Shown: positions 41,306-49,147, counted from the stretch's first letter. The stretch is 64,000 nucleotides of DNA from Fen-1273 sp035516035 (GCA_035516035.1 DATJAS010000029.1:14434-78433); one strand, 5' to 3'. Numbers and translations: made by a program. The notes: a model not told the origin generated them from the sequence alone.

Positions 41306-43129
41306 ATGCGTAGCGTCATCGTTGCACTGTGCATCGCCGCCGCGCCACTGGCGCTCAACGCCCGGCAGGCGGGGCACACGTTCGCGCTGGGCGCCCACGA
41401 TTTTCTCCTCGACGGGAATCCCTTCCAGATTGTGAGCGGCGAGCTCCATCCCGCGCGGATTCCGCGCGAGTACTGGGCGCACCGTATCCGCATGGCTAAA
41501 GCGCTGGGATGCAACGCTGTCGCCGCGTACATTTTCTGGAACTACCACGAGCGGGAACAGGGGGTCTTCGATTTCTCAACCGGGAACCGCGATATCGCCG
41601 CCTTTATCCGCCTTGTGCAGGCGGAAGGGATGTACGTCCTTCTCCGCCCCGGCCCGTACGTCTGCGCGGAATGGGATTTCGGGGGGCTCCCCCCGTATCT
41701 GCTCCGCATCCCCGATATCAAAGTGAGGTGCAGCGACCCGAGATACATGGCCGCCGTGGACCGCTACGTCACGCATCTCGCGGCGGTGGTCCGGCCCCTG
41801 CTCGTCACACACGGGGGGCCGGTGCTGATGGTGCAGATCGAGAACGAGTACGGGAGTTACGGCAACGACAGGGCCTACCTGGAGGCGCTCCGTGCGATGT
41901 GGACCCGCGCGGGGATCGACGTCCCGTTCTATACCGCCGACGGGGCAAATGCCCCCATGCTCGAAGCGGGGAACATCGACGGCGCGGCCATCGGTCTTGA
42001 TTCCGGCACGAACGACGGGGACTTCCTCGAAGCTGCGCGAAGGAATCCGGCGGTTCCGACATTTTCCAGCGAGACGTATCCCGGCTGGCTCACCCACTGG
42101 GGTGAGCAATGGGCCCGGCCGGACACTGCGGCGCTCTACGCGGGAGTGCGCTATCTCCTCTCGCACGGGAAGTCGTTCAACTTCTACGTGGTGCACGGGG
42201 GGACGAATTTCGGCTTCACCGCCGGGGCGAATTCCGGCGGGAGAGGATACGAGCCGCACGTGACGAGCTATGACTATGACGCCCCCGTGAACGAGCAGGG
42301 ACGTCCGACCGCGAAGTTCTTCAGGTTGAGGGAGCTGATCGGCGCAGGGAGAGGCCCGCTTCCCCCGGTGCCCGATCCCGTCCCCGCGATGGAGATACCC
42401 CGCTTCGCGATGAACGAGTACTCCACGCTCTGGGCGAATCTCCCCGCCCCGGTGCACTCGGTCCAGCCTCAGCCGATGGAGGCCTACGGCCAGTACCAGG
42501 GGCTCATCCTCTACAGGACGACTCTTCTCGGGCGAAAGAGCGGGACGCTCACGCTCACCGATCTGCATGACTATGCGCTGGTCTTCGTCGACGGCTCGTT
42601 CGTCGGAGCGCTGGACAGGCGCCTGGGAGAGAATACGATTGTCCTTCCCCCCTCGCGCAGCCGGATGCCCGTCCTGGAGATCCTCGTGGAGGCGATGGGG
42701 CGGATCAACTACGGGCCCGCGCTGATCGACCGGAAGGGGATCACGGAGCGCGTCACGCTCGACGGGATGACGCTGATGAACTGGGACGTGTTCAACCTCC
42801 CGATGGACGAGGCGTACATCGCGTCGCTCCGGGAGGCACCCGCCGACTCGTCGCGCCGCTGCGCGTTCTTCAGGGGCTCATGCGTGCTGGATGAACCCGC
42901 CGATACGTTCCTGGATCTCTCTGGCTACGAAAAGGGGATCGTCTGGGTCAACGGGCACAATCTCGGGCGCTACTGGAACATCGGGCCGCAACAGAGGCTC
43001 TACTGCCCCGGGCCGTGGCTGAGGAAGGGGAAGAACGAAGTCATCGTGTTCGACCTGAGGGTCTCCGGGCCGGTTCCCGTCCGGGGACTCAGGACGCTGG
43101 AGGGACCGGCAGGGGAGGAGGGGAAGTGA
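41306..43129 (+). CDS. GH35 beta-galactosidase
   Basis: 607 residues with a signal peptide (MRSVIVALCIAAAPLALNA). The GH35 signature GGPVLMVQIENEYGSYG contains the acid/base Glu, and the nucleophile lies in PTFSSETYPGWLTHWGEQ. The N-terminal GELHPARIPREYWAHRIRMA and VLLRPGPYVCAEWDFGGLP are also conserved. C-terminal beta domains (YEKGIVWVNGHNLGRYWNIG) are those of GH35 jelly rolls. The enzyme is expected to release terminal beta-galactose from polysaccharide or glycoconjugate in the periplasm. The stop codon overlaps the start of the next gene (TGATG). Confidence 0.93.
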   Translation: MRSVIVALCIAAAPLALNARQAGHTFALGAHDFLLDGNPFQIVSGELHPARIPREYWAHRIRMAKALGCNAVAAYIFWNYHEREQGVFDFSTGNRDIAAFIRLVQAEGMYVLLRPGPYVCAEWDFGGLPPYLLRIPDIKVRCSDPRYMAAVDRYVTHLAAVVRPLLVTHGGPVLMVQIENEYGSYGNDRAYLEALRAMWTRAGIDVPFYTADGANAPMLEAGNIDGAAIGLDSGTNDGDFLEAARRNPAVPTFSSETYPGWLTHWGEQWARPDTAALYAGVRYLLSHGKSFNFYVVHGGTNFGFTAGANSGGRGYEPHVTSYDYDAPVNEQGRPTAKFFRLRELIGAGRGPLPPVPDPVPAMEIPRFAMNEYSTLWANLPAPVHSVQPQPMEAYGQYQGLILYRTTLLGRKSGTLTLTDLHDYALVFVDGSFVGALDRRLGENTIVLPPSRSRMPVLEILVEAMGRINYGPALIDRKGITERVTLDGMTLMNWDVFNLPMDEAYIASLREAPADSSRRCAFFRGSCVLDEPADTFLDLSGYEKGIVWVNGHNLGRYWNIGPQQRLYCPGPWLRKGKNEVIVFDLRVSGPVPVRGLRTLEGPAGEEGK

Positions 43130-43785
43130 TGCGCGTGCTTGCGTTTAGCGATCTGCACGGTTCAATCGATCTCGTCGAGCGGGTGCTCGTCCTTGAAAGG
43201 TCGTTTGACCTGGTGGTGCTGGCGGGGGACATCACGACCGCGGGGACGACATCCGAGATAACGAAGGCGATCGAGCGGGTCGGCGTTTTCCGCAAACCCG
43301 TGGTTGCGGTGGCGGGGAACATGGACCCGCTGCCGCTGGAGCGCGCGCTCGAGCGCCTCGGCGTCTCCATCGACTCGCGCGGTGCGGTCTTTGGCGACGC
43401 CGGGTTCTTCGGCGTCTCGGCGGCGCCCGAGTCCCCCATGCGCACGCCCAACGAGATCTCCGAGCGGGAGATCATGGACCGCGCGGAAGCCGGATGGAAG
43501 GCCGTTGCCGCCGCCCGGTGGAAAATCTTCGTCCCCCACGCATCTCCGCGGGACACGCTGCTCGACCTCACGCATTCCGGGGAACACGCAGGAAGCACCG
43601 CGGTGCGCGACTTTATCCTGCGGCGGAAGCCCGATGCCGTCATCTGCGGCCATATCCACGAGGCGCGCGGGATCGATACCATCAACGGCGTTCCCGCGGT
43701 CAACTGCGGCCCGGCGGGAAAAGGGTACTACGCGCTGGTGACGATCGGCGAGACCATCACGATGGAGAACCGGTCGCTGAAGTAG
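43129..43785 (+). CDS. Calcineurin-like metallophosphoesterase
   Basis: 218 residues; the ATG shares one base with the stop of the GH35 gene and follows GGGGAGGAGGGGAAG. The metal-binding motifs of the family are seen: FSDLHG (DxH), VLAGDIT (GD), GNMDP in the GNH position with His replaced by Met-Asp, FVPHASP (H), and VICGHIHEARG (GHxH). The GNMD variant is frequent in YfcE-like and related phosphoesterases. The substrate is unknown. Its frame is open upstream into the GH35 gene, but that part is a shadow. Confidence 0.85.
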   Translation: MRVLAFSDLHGSIDLVERVLVLERSFDLVVLAGDITTAGTTSEITKAIERVGVFRKPVVAVAGNMDPLPLERALERLGVSIDSRGAVFGDAGFFGVSAAPESPMRTPNEISEREIMDRAEAGWKAVAAARWKIFVPHASPRDTLLDLTHSGEHAGSTAVRDFILRRKPDAVICGHIHEARGIDTINGVPAVNCGPAGKGYYALVTIGETITMENRSLK

Positions 43786-43889
43786 CGATTTGCGTTTGAG
43801 ATTGCCACGCCAAAGAGCGGCGCCTGCGGCGCCGCAGGCGCCGTGACGCAAAGGACGCGCTTCGCGAAGGACGCTCTCAATGACCTCCT
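43786..43889. repeat. Palindromic intergenic repeat, reverse-oriented composite copy
   Basis: Begins with GAGATTGCCACGCC and ends with CTCAATGAC, the family ends in reverse orientation, enclosing GC-rich palindromes (GGCGCCTGCGGCGCC and CGCGCTTCGCG). It leads directly into the direct-repeat copy at 43890. The copy of the 63.2-kb region has a similar core. Part of a 319-base gene-free stretch (43786-44104) that also holds the ArsR site and promoter. Confidence 0.6.
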
Positions 43890-43970
43890 GTCATCGCGAG
43901 GAGTGGCGCATCTGGCGCCACGACGAAGCGATCTCATCGAAGAGATCACACTCCCTGCTGTAGAGCCCGC
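43890..43970. repeat. 81-bp direct repeat, left flank of the arsenic island
   Basis: Matches 47518-47598 in the same orientation with about 7 mismatches. It starts GTCATCGCGAG, carries the palindrome TGGCGCATCTGGCGCCA, continues GACGAAGCGATCT and ends ...CTCCCTGCTGTAGAGCCCGC. The first ~45 bases resemble the general repeat family; the extra ~35 bases are shared only by these two copies. Confidence 0.85.
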
Positions 43971-44000
43971 CCCCCGCCCGGCAAAATTCCTCTTGACTCT

Positions 44001-44032
44001 TTGAAACATTCATCGTAATATTACGATATAAT
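44001..44032 (+). promoter_or_regulatory. ArsR-type operator and promoter upstream of the HgcA-like gene
   Basis: Perfect 16-bp palindrome ATCGTAATATTACGAT at 44012-44027. It overlaps a probable -10 (TACGAT at 44022-44027, or TATAAT at 44027-44032) with TTGAAA at 44001-44006 or TTGACT at 43993-43998 as possible -35; spacing is not ideal for either pair. The same palindrome with one change recurs before arsC at 45532-45547, so both units are probably repressed by the ArsR encoded at 45193. Confidence 0.75.
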
Positions 44033-44104
44033 CAAGAGGGGGAAGTCTACGCTGGATTCTCCTGTAGCAACGCACCGAACCTGACTTTCTCGTAGCAGGA
44101 CTTC

Positions 44105-45073
44105 ATGGAACCATCAGATCGACGTTGCGGATGCTCGAAGTCTCCGGACTCGATATCCGCTCCGGGCATCGAAACAAGGCAGGAACGCTGTCAATCTGCC
44201 TCCAAACCTGCGTCTTCAGGTGTCCTTGATCGGAAGTTCGTCACGGGAATTGTCCGGACTCCGGCGGGGGAGATCCCGCAGGTATCCACGCGCCTGAGTA
44301 CGCTCGACTATCTCGGAGCAATGCGAGCCCGGTGGGGCATCAGGAGGGATCAGTACAGGGTGAATCCCGGGCTCTATGCAATCGGGACGCCTGATGAACG
44401 ATCAGACGTCCTTGTCACTGCCAACTACAAGCTCACGTTCGATACCGTACGCAGGAATCTCGCGGGCTTGAACGTGTGGCTGATGGTGCTCGACACCAGG
44501 GGCATCAATGTCTGGTGCGCAGCCGGGAAAGGGACATTTGGAACGGAGGAGGTTGTCCGAAGAATTCGGGCGACATCCCTTGAGAAAGTAGTTCTCCACA
44601 GACGGCTGATTCTCCCGCAATTGGGAGCGACCGGGGTTGCGGCACACCTGGTCAAGAAGGCGTCCGGTTTTGCCGTTCTCTTTGGGCCTGTCCGGGCAAC
44701 TGACATTCAATCGTTCATCCGGGCCGATCACAAAGCTACGAAGCCGATGAGGCTGGTCACTTTCGGGTGGTTCGACAGGCTTGTCGTCACCCCGAACGAT
44801 TTCTTGTTCGGCATCCGGTATCTGATTGCAGTCGTGCTCGCGTACGCGCTGCTTTCGAGCATCACACGGAGCGGATTGTCGTTGGAGGGTGGAATCCGAC
44901 AGGCGCCGATGGCCGCCGTGAACATAGGATTAAGCTATTTCGCCGGAATTGTTCTTACGCCTCTCTTGCTCCCGTTTATCCCCATTCGCATGTTCGCGTT
45001 CAAAGGATATGTCGTCGGTCTGGTACTCACCGGGATTCTGGCGGTGAGTGGTATGCTCAGCGATCTCGGTTAG
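44105..45073 (+). CDS. HgcA-like corrinoid (CFeSP-type) membrane protein in an arsenic operon
   Basis: 322 residues. The N-terminal half aligns with the corrinoid-binding domain of HgcA and the CFeSP large subunit: DVLVTANYKLTFDTVRR, GLNVWLMVLDTRGINVWC, AAGKGTFGTEEVVRRI, LHRRLILPQLGATGVAAH, FGPVRATDIQSFI. The motif NVWCAAGK at 135-142, with Cys138, is the HgcA signature; in HgcA this Cys is the proposed lower ligand of cobalt. The C-terminal part has only about three membrane segments (FLFGIRYLIAVVLAYALLSS, LSYFAGIVLTPLLLPFIP, GYVVGLVLTGILAVSGML) where canonical HgcA has five. The first ~40 residues carry three Cys residues (CGC at 8-10 and Cys29) and are atypical. No HgcB ferredoxin is in the window. 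The gene is under an ArsR-type operator with arsR 120 bp downstream. Mercury methylation is not implied without HgcB; a methyl-transfer or metalloid role is equally possible. Confidence 0.85.
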   Translation: MEPSDRRCGCSKSPDSISAPGIETRQERCQSASKPASSGVLDRKFVTGIVRTPAGEIPQVSTRLSTLDYLGAMRARWGIRRDQYRVNPGLYAIGTPDERSDVLVTANYKLTFDTVRRNLAGLNVWLMVLDTRGINVWCAAGKGTFGTEEVVRRIRATSLEKVVLHRRLILPQLGATGVAAHLVKKASGFAVLFGPVRATDIQSFIRADHKATKPMRLVTFGWFDRLVVTPNDFLFGIRYLIAVVLAYALLSSITRSGLSLEGGIRQAPMAAVNIGLSYFAGIVLTPLLLPFIPIRMFAFKGYVVGLVLTGILAVSGMLSDLG

Positions 45074-45192
45074 AGCCGGCGTGGGGTGTGCCGCGGCCAT
45101 CCTCCAGGGTGTCCTGAAAAACACAGAACCCACCTGTGGTTGCTCCGGTGACAACATCAACTGCAATTGAGCTGACGGTCTGAAGCGAAGGT

Positions 45193-45513
45193 ATGGGCCT
45201 CTCAAAAATAGAATCATTCGCCGGCCGCCAGAAGCGCATAGCCGATCTGGCAAAGGCCCTTGCACATCCGGCAAGAGTGGCGATCCTCGAGTTCCTCGCA
45301 AAGCAGACAACCTGCGTCTGCGGTGACATCGTCGACCAGCTTCCCCTGTCCCAGTCCACTGTGTCTCAGCACCTTGCGGAACTCAAGCGCGTAGGGCTCA
45401 TCAAAGGGGAGATAGAGGGACCCCGCGTGTGCTACTGCATCGATAAGAGAGCATGGGATGACGCAAAGGACCTTCTCACCCAATTCCTCACCGACGTCAA
45501 GAAGTGTTGCTAA
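45193..45513 (+). CDS. arsR: ArsR/SmtB-family arsenic-responsive repressor
   Basis: 106 residues. A winged-helix domain, with the recognition region in LSQSTVSQHLAELKRVGLI, carries a metalloid-sensing pair in TCVCGDIVDQLPL (C-x-C at the alpha3 position as in classical ArsR), and a further Cys pair at the very C-terminus (KKCC) could form a third-thiol site. It presumably represses both the HgcA-like gene and the arsC-acr3 unit through the palindromic operators at 44012 and 45532, releasing on As(III). Confidence 0.92.
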   Translation: MGLSKIESFAGRQKRIADLAKALAHPARVAILEFLAKQTTCVCGDIVDQLPLSQSTVSQHLAELKRVGLIKGEIEGPRVCYCIDKRAWDDAKDLLTQFLTDVKKCC

Positions 45514-45519
45514 AAAAAT

Positions 45520-45547
45520 TTGCCTTGCCGTATCGCAATATTACGAT
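45520..45547 (+). promoter_or_regulatory. ArsR-type operator and promoter upstream of arsC
   Basis: ATCGCAATATTACGAT at 45532-45547 differs from the 44012 palindrome at one base. TTGCCT at 45520-45525 and TACGAT at 45542-45547 give a promoter with a 16-bp spacer in which the -10 lies inside the operator, so repressor binding would block RNA polymerase. The arsC Shine-Dalgarno (GGAGG) follows at about 45561. Confidence 0.75.
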
Positions 45548-45569
45548 TAATCCATAAAACGGAGGACGC

Positions 45570-46001
45570 ATGGACAAATCGAGGGTCCTGTTCGTCTGCA
45601 TTCACAATAGCGCCAGAAGCCAGATGGCTGAGGCGCTCCTGAATCACTTCTACGGGGACTACTTTCAGGCGGAGAGTGCCGGGCTGGAACCGGGCAAGCT
45701 GAACCCCATTGCGGTGGCGGCGATGGCCGATATCGGGATCGATATCTCAAAGAAGACGACTCGCGGTGTCTTCGACCTCTACAAGGCCGGGATGATGTAC
45801 AAATACGTCGTCACCGTTTGTGATGAGGCAAGTGCCGAGCGGTGTCCGCTATTTCCGTCGGCAACAAAAACACTCCACTGGAGCTTTGAGGACCCGGCCT
45901 CATTCAAGGGATCGGATACCGAAAAGCTGCAAAAGACGATCCTCGTTCGTGATAAGATCAAGTCGACAATCGCCGCCTGGGTGCACGAACTCAACCCCTA
46001 G
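45570..46001 (+). CDS. arsC: Arsenate reductase, low-molecular-weight phosphatase (thioredoxin) type
   Basis: 143 residues. P-loop CIHNSARSQMAEALL with the nucleophilic Cys10 in CX5R, Cys near 88 in VTVCDEASAERCP and a second Cys ~7 residues later form the relay seen in thioredoxin-coupled ArsC. DPASFKGS holds the general acid Asp (WSFEDPASF). It reduces arsenate to arsenite for export by Acr3, whose gene follows 39 bp downstream. Confidence 0.93.
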   Translation: MDKSRVLFVCIHNSARSQMAEALLNHFYGDYFQAESAGLEPGKLNPIAVAAMADIGIDISKKTTRGVFDLYKAGMMYKYVVTVCDEASAERCPLFPSATKTLHWSFEDPASFKGSDTEKLQKTILVRDKIKSTIAAWVHELNP

Positions 46002-46040
46002 GACTCACTTTAGCGCAAGTTCAACAGCCACGAGGATCTC

Positions 46041-47090
46041 GTGTCCATTGTTAACAGAAGACTGACATTCATCGATCGCTATCTGACCGCATGGATATTC
46101 CTTGCCATGGGGATTGGCGTTTTGACGGGTTATCTGTATCCAGGGATCGCACGGTTCTGGGGGCATTTCCAATCCGGGACGACGAACATCCCGATAGCGG
46201 TCGGGCTCATCCTCATGATGTACCCGCCGCTGGCAAAGGTGAAGTATGAAGAGCTGGGAGATGTTTTCAGGAACACAAAGGTCCTCGGTCTCTCGCTCGT
46301 CCAGAACTGGATCGTTGGCCCGATTCTCATGTTCGCGCTCGCCGTCCTTTTCCTGCAGGATCATCCGGACTATATGGCAGGTCTCATCATGATGGGGCTT
46401 GCCCGCTGTATCGCGATGGTCATCGTGTGGAATGAACTCGCAAAAGGCGATACCGAGTATGCCGCCGCGCTTGTCGCATTCAACTCTGTTTTCCAGGTCC
46501 TCTTTTTCTCCGTCTATGCCTATGTCTTCCTGACCGTGGTTCCGGGTTGGTTCGGTCTGCGAGCCGTACAAGTTGATGTGACTATCGGCCAGATCGCACA
46601 AAGCGTCTTCTTCTACCTCGGGATTCCGTTCATTGGCGGGATTATCACGCGCTTTGTCCTGCTGCGGGCGAGAGGGAGGGAGTGGTATCAGAAGAAGTTT
46701 ATTCCCGTGATCAGTCCCATCACGCTTATCGCACTTCTCTTCACGGTGTTTGTGATGTTCTCGCTCAAGGGGGAGTACATCGTCAAGATTCCACTTGACG
46801 TTATACGGATCGCAATCCCGCTCACGCTCTATTTTGTGATCATGTTCTTCGTTTCCATGGCCATGGGAAAGAGGATAGGGGCGGAGTACTCGAAGTCTGC
46901 GACGCTTTCATTTACCGCGGCCAGCAACAATTTCGAACTTGCAATTGCCGTGGCGGTCGCCGTTTTTGGGATTAATTCCGGTCAGGCGTTCGCCACCGTC
47001 ATTGGCCCCATGATCGAAGTGCCGGTTCTCATCAGCCTGGTGAACGTCTCCCTCTGGATTGGTCGCAAATACTTTGGGGTTATGGAATGA
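46041..47090 (+). CDS. acr3: Acr3-family arsenite efflux permease
   Basis: 349 residues, starting at a GTG. Ten membrane segments are expected. Typical sequence includes RYLTAWIFLAMGIGVLTGY-like start (here DRYLTAWIFLAMGIGVLTGY), LILMMYPPLAKVKYEEL, LGLSLVQNWIVGPILMF, MGLARCIAMVIVWNELAKGD with the conserved Cys of Acr3, and FTAASNNFELAIAVAVAVFG near the end. It exports As(III) from the cytoplasm. It ends in a 4-bp overlap (ATGA) with the next gene. Base composition is visibly less GC-rich than surrounding genes. Confidence 0.95.
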   Translation: MSIVNRRLTFIDRYLTAWIFLAMGIGVLTGYLYPGIARFWGHFQSGTTNIPIAVGLILMMYPPLAKVKYEELGDVFRNTKVLGLSLVQNWIVGPILMFALAVLFLQDHPDYMAGLIMMGLARCIAMVIVWNELAKGDTEYAAALVAFNSVFQVLFFSVYAYVFLTVVPGWFGLRAVQVDVTIGQIAQSVFFYLGIPFIGGIITRFVLLRARGREWYQKKFIPVISPITLIALLFTVFVMFSLKGEYIVKIPLDVIRIAIPLTLYFVIMFFVSMAMGKRIGAEYSKSATLSFTAASNNFELAIAVAVAVFGINSGQAFATVIGPMIEVPVLISLVNVSLWIGRKYFGVME

Positions 47091-47461
47091 CAAACGTTGC
47101 CCTGTACTTTATTTCCGCCGCGATCTTGATAGGGTGGGGCGTCGCACACATGATTCCAACGAAAAAAGTGGTGGAAGCATTTGGAGCCATCAGCCAGGAC
47201 AACAAGAGAATCATCACAATGGAATGGATCATTGAAGGTGCAACTCTCATCTTCATCGGGGCTCTCATCAGCGTCGTAACGATCGTTGATCGTTCGTCCA
47301 CAGTCTCAAGAGCAACGTACCTGGTCTCAATCGCGATGTTGAACGCACTCTCCGTTATATCGTTGTTTACAGGTTCCAGGGTGAAACACCTGGCCTTTAA
47401 ATTGTGTCCGGTGATATTCTCGGGTTCATCGCTCCTGGTTTTGCTGGGGCTGTGCCTGTGA
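47087..47461 (+). CDS. Four-segment membrane protein, last gene of the arsenic operon
   Basis: 124 residues, mostly hydrophobic: ALYFISAAILIGWGVAHMI, IIEGATLIFIGALISVVTIV, ATYLVSIAMLNALSVISLF and LCPVIFSGSSLLVLLGLCL. The first segment is followed by TKKVVEAFGAISQDN. I do not recognise a named family. The 4-bp overlap with acr3 indicates translational coupling, so it probably serves arsenic tolerance or the membrane around Acr3. Confidence 0.75.
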   Translation: MTNVALYFISAAILIGWGVAHMIPTKKVVEAFGAISQDNKRIITMEWIIEGATLIFIGALISVVTIVDRSSTVSRATYLVSIAMLNALSVISLFTGSRVKHLAFKLCPVIFSGSSLLVLLGLCL

Positions 47462-47517
47462 TCTTGATCCTTCTGAGAATCCTGAAGCCATGGGGAATGG
47501 GAAGGTGAGAGCCTGCC

Positions 47518-47598
47518 GTCATCGCGAGAAGTGGCGCATCTGGCGCCACGACGAAGCGATCTTGTCGAAGAGATCGCATTCCCTGCTGTCAAGCCCGC
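47518..47598. repeat. 81-bp direct repeat, right flank of the arsenic island, read through by the carboxylesterase gene
   Basis: Same-orientation partner of 43890-43970 (about 7 mismatches). On the minus strand it encodes roughly the last 25 residues and the stop codon of the carboxylesterase gene (47519-49147). Confidence 0.85.
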
Positions 47599-49147
47599 TC
47601 CCCTCCCCGATCCGATCCCCGAACTCCATGTACGCGTCCTTGGCCGAGGTGTACGCAGGCCACCGCGCTCCCCCATCAATCGCGGGATTCCCGGTTCGCG
47701 CGAACTGCAGCCAGGCGGCGTGCATGGCATCCGACACCGTCTCGTCCTGGCCGGACAACAGCGCGGCGTCGGGGTACGGCTTGAAGACGTAGAAGATCTC
47801 CGCGCCATGCGTCGCCCCGAGGCCACGTGCGCTGAGGGGAGGGGCAACGCGCGTGAAATGATACATCCAGACGTTCGGGTTGTGTGTGCTCATCGCCCGG
47901 GCAGCACGCCGGGCCGGCGCGATGAACGAGGAGATTGTGACGAGGCGGGCGATTGCCGGCCTCACCTCACTATCGGTGCGCACCGGGAACATCCTGAGCA
48001 CCTCGTCGGCGTATTCGCCGAACAGTCTCCGCGCCGCGAGCACGTAGCCCGTGGTCTTCCTGATCGGGATTTCCGGGAGGAAGAGCGTCCCTTCGTCGGC
48101 GTTTGTCCCGATCAGGACCGGGACGATGTTCCCCTCGCCGGAGGCGTAGATCTCGAGAGGCTCTCGCGGGAGCACATAGCCGTCGATCGCCGGGCCCATC
48201 TTCCGTCCCGAACCGAAGAGTCCGACCCTCGGACTGGCCGCCTGGAGGAGGGCTTCCGCGGGTATTGCCCGCAGCCGCGCGGCAACCTCTTCGGTCGCGC
48301 CTGCAGAATCGTCCAGCCCCGCCTGGCGGGCAATCGCCACACCCGTGGCCTCCGTCGCCAGTGAATCGTCCGCGCCCTGCCGGTGCAGGGGGGGGAGGCT
48401 CGCTGCAACGCCGCTTTCCATGATTGCCCGGTGGAAGAGTCCACGCGCAAGGGGGGACGCGATCAGGCACCCGACGGCAACGCTCCCCGCCGATTCGCCG
48501 AAGATCGTGACATTGGCGGGGTCGCCGCCGAACGCTGCGATATTGTCGTGCACCCAGCGGAGCGCCTGTATCATGTCGAGGAGCCCGTAGTTCCCGGACA
48601 CGTGATCGGGGGATTCCGCGCTCAGCGCGGGATGCGCCATAAAGCCGAACGGGCCGAGCCTGTAGTTGATCGTCACCTCGACGGCGCCGTCCCTTGCGAA
48701 GCTCAGCCCCCCGTACAACGCCTGGGCACCGCTGCCAATCGCAAACCCTCCGCCGTGAATCCATACTATGACCGGCCGTGCTTCTTCTTTCGGGGCGGCG
48801 GTCCAGACATTGAGATAGAGACAATCCTCGCTCTTCGGCCCCGTGATTCCCCTGATGACCTTCTGGTCCGGCTGAATGCAGCTTGGCCCGAACTGGGCGC
48901 AGTCGCGCGTGCCGCTCCATGCCTCGACCGGCTGCGGCGGCTTCCAGCGGAGAGCTCCCACCGGCGGCCTGGCGTACGGTATCCCGCGGAACACGCGCAC
49001 GCCGGAGCCGGCCTGTGCCGTCGTCCCGCGTATGGTGCCTCCCTCGACGGCGATCAGCGTGTCGGCAGTCTGCGCTGCGGCAGAAGAGACAAGCGCTCCC
49101 GCTGCAAGAACGATGATCGCCCCGATCCTTTCCGAGCCTCTCTTCAT
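47519..49147 (-). CDS. Type-B carboxylesterase with a repeat-encoded C-terminal tail
   Basis: 542 residues with a signal peptide (about 1-25). Esterase features: oxyanion hole WIHGGGFAIGSG, nucleophile elbow FGESAGSVAVG, acid residue in GTNADEGTLFL, and catalytic His in LGATHGAEIFYVF. Standard family length would end close to AYMEFGDRIGEG. The final ~25 residues (SRECDLFDKIASSWRQMR and following) come from the 81-bp repeat read in reverse, so the gene end was probably replaced when the repeat was inserted. Expected activity: hydrolysis of carboxylic esters in the periplasm. Confidence 0.9.
   Translation of the reverse strand: MKRGSERIGAIIVLAAGALVSSAAAQTADTLIAVEGGTIRGTTAQAGSGVRVFRGIPYARPPVGALRWKPPQPVEAWSGTRDCAQFGPSCIQPDQKVIRGITGPKSEDCLYLNVWTAAPKEEARPVIVWIHGGGFAIGSGAQALYGGLSFARDGAVEVTINYRLGPFGFMAHPALSAESPDHVSGNYGLLDMIQALRWVHDNIAAFGGDPANVTIFGESAGSVAVGCLIASPLARGLFHRAIMESGVAASLPPLHRQGADDSLATEATGVAIARQAGLDDSAGATEEVAARLRAIPAEALLQAASPRVGLFGSGRKMGPAIDGYVLPREPLEIYASGEGNIVPVLIGTNADEGTLFLPEIPIRKTTGYVLAARRLFGEYADEVLRMFPVRTDSEVRPAIARLVTISSFIAPARRAARAMSTHNPNVWMYHFTRVAPPLSARGLGATHGAEIFYVFKPYPDAALLSGQDETVSDAMHAAWLQFARTGNPAIDGGARWPAYTSAKDAYMEFGDRIGEGSGLDSRECDLFDKIASSWRQMRHFSR

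Noticed and set aside
44105..45073. A complete mercury-methylation locus (hgcAB)
   Set aside because: No HgcB-type ferredoxin is encoded in the window and the membrane domain of the HgcA-like protein is short; only an HgcA-like call is justified.
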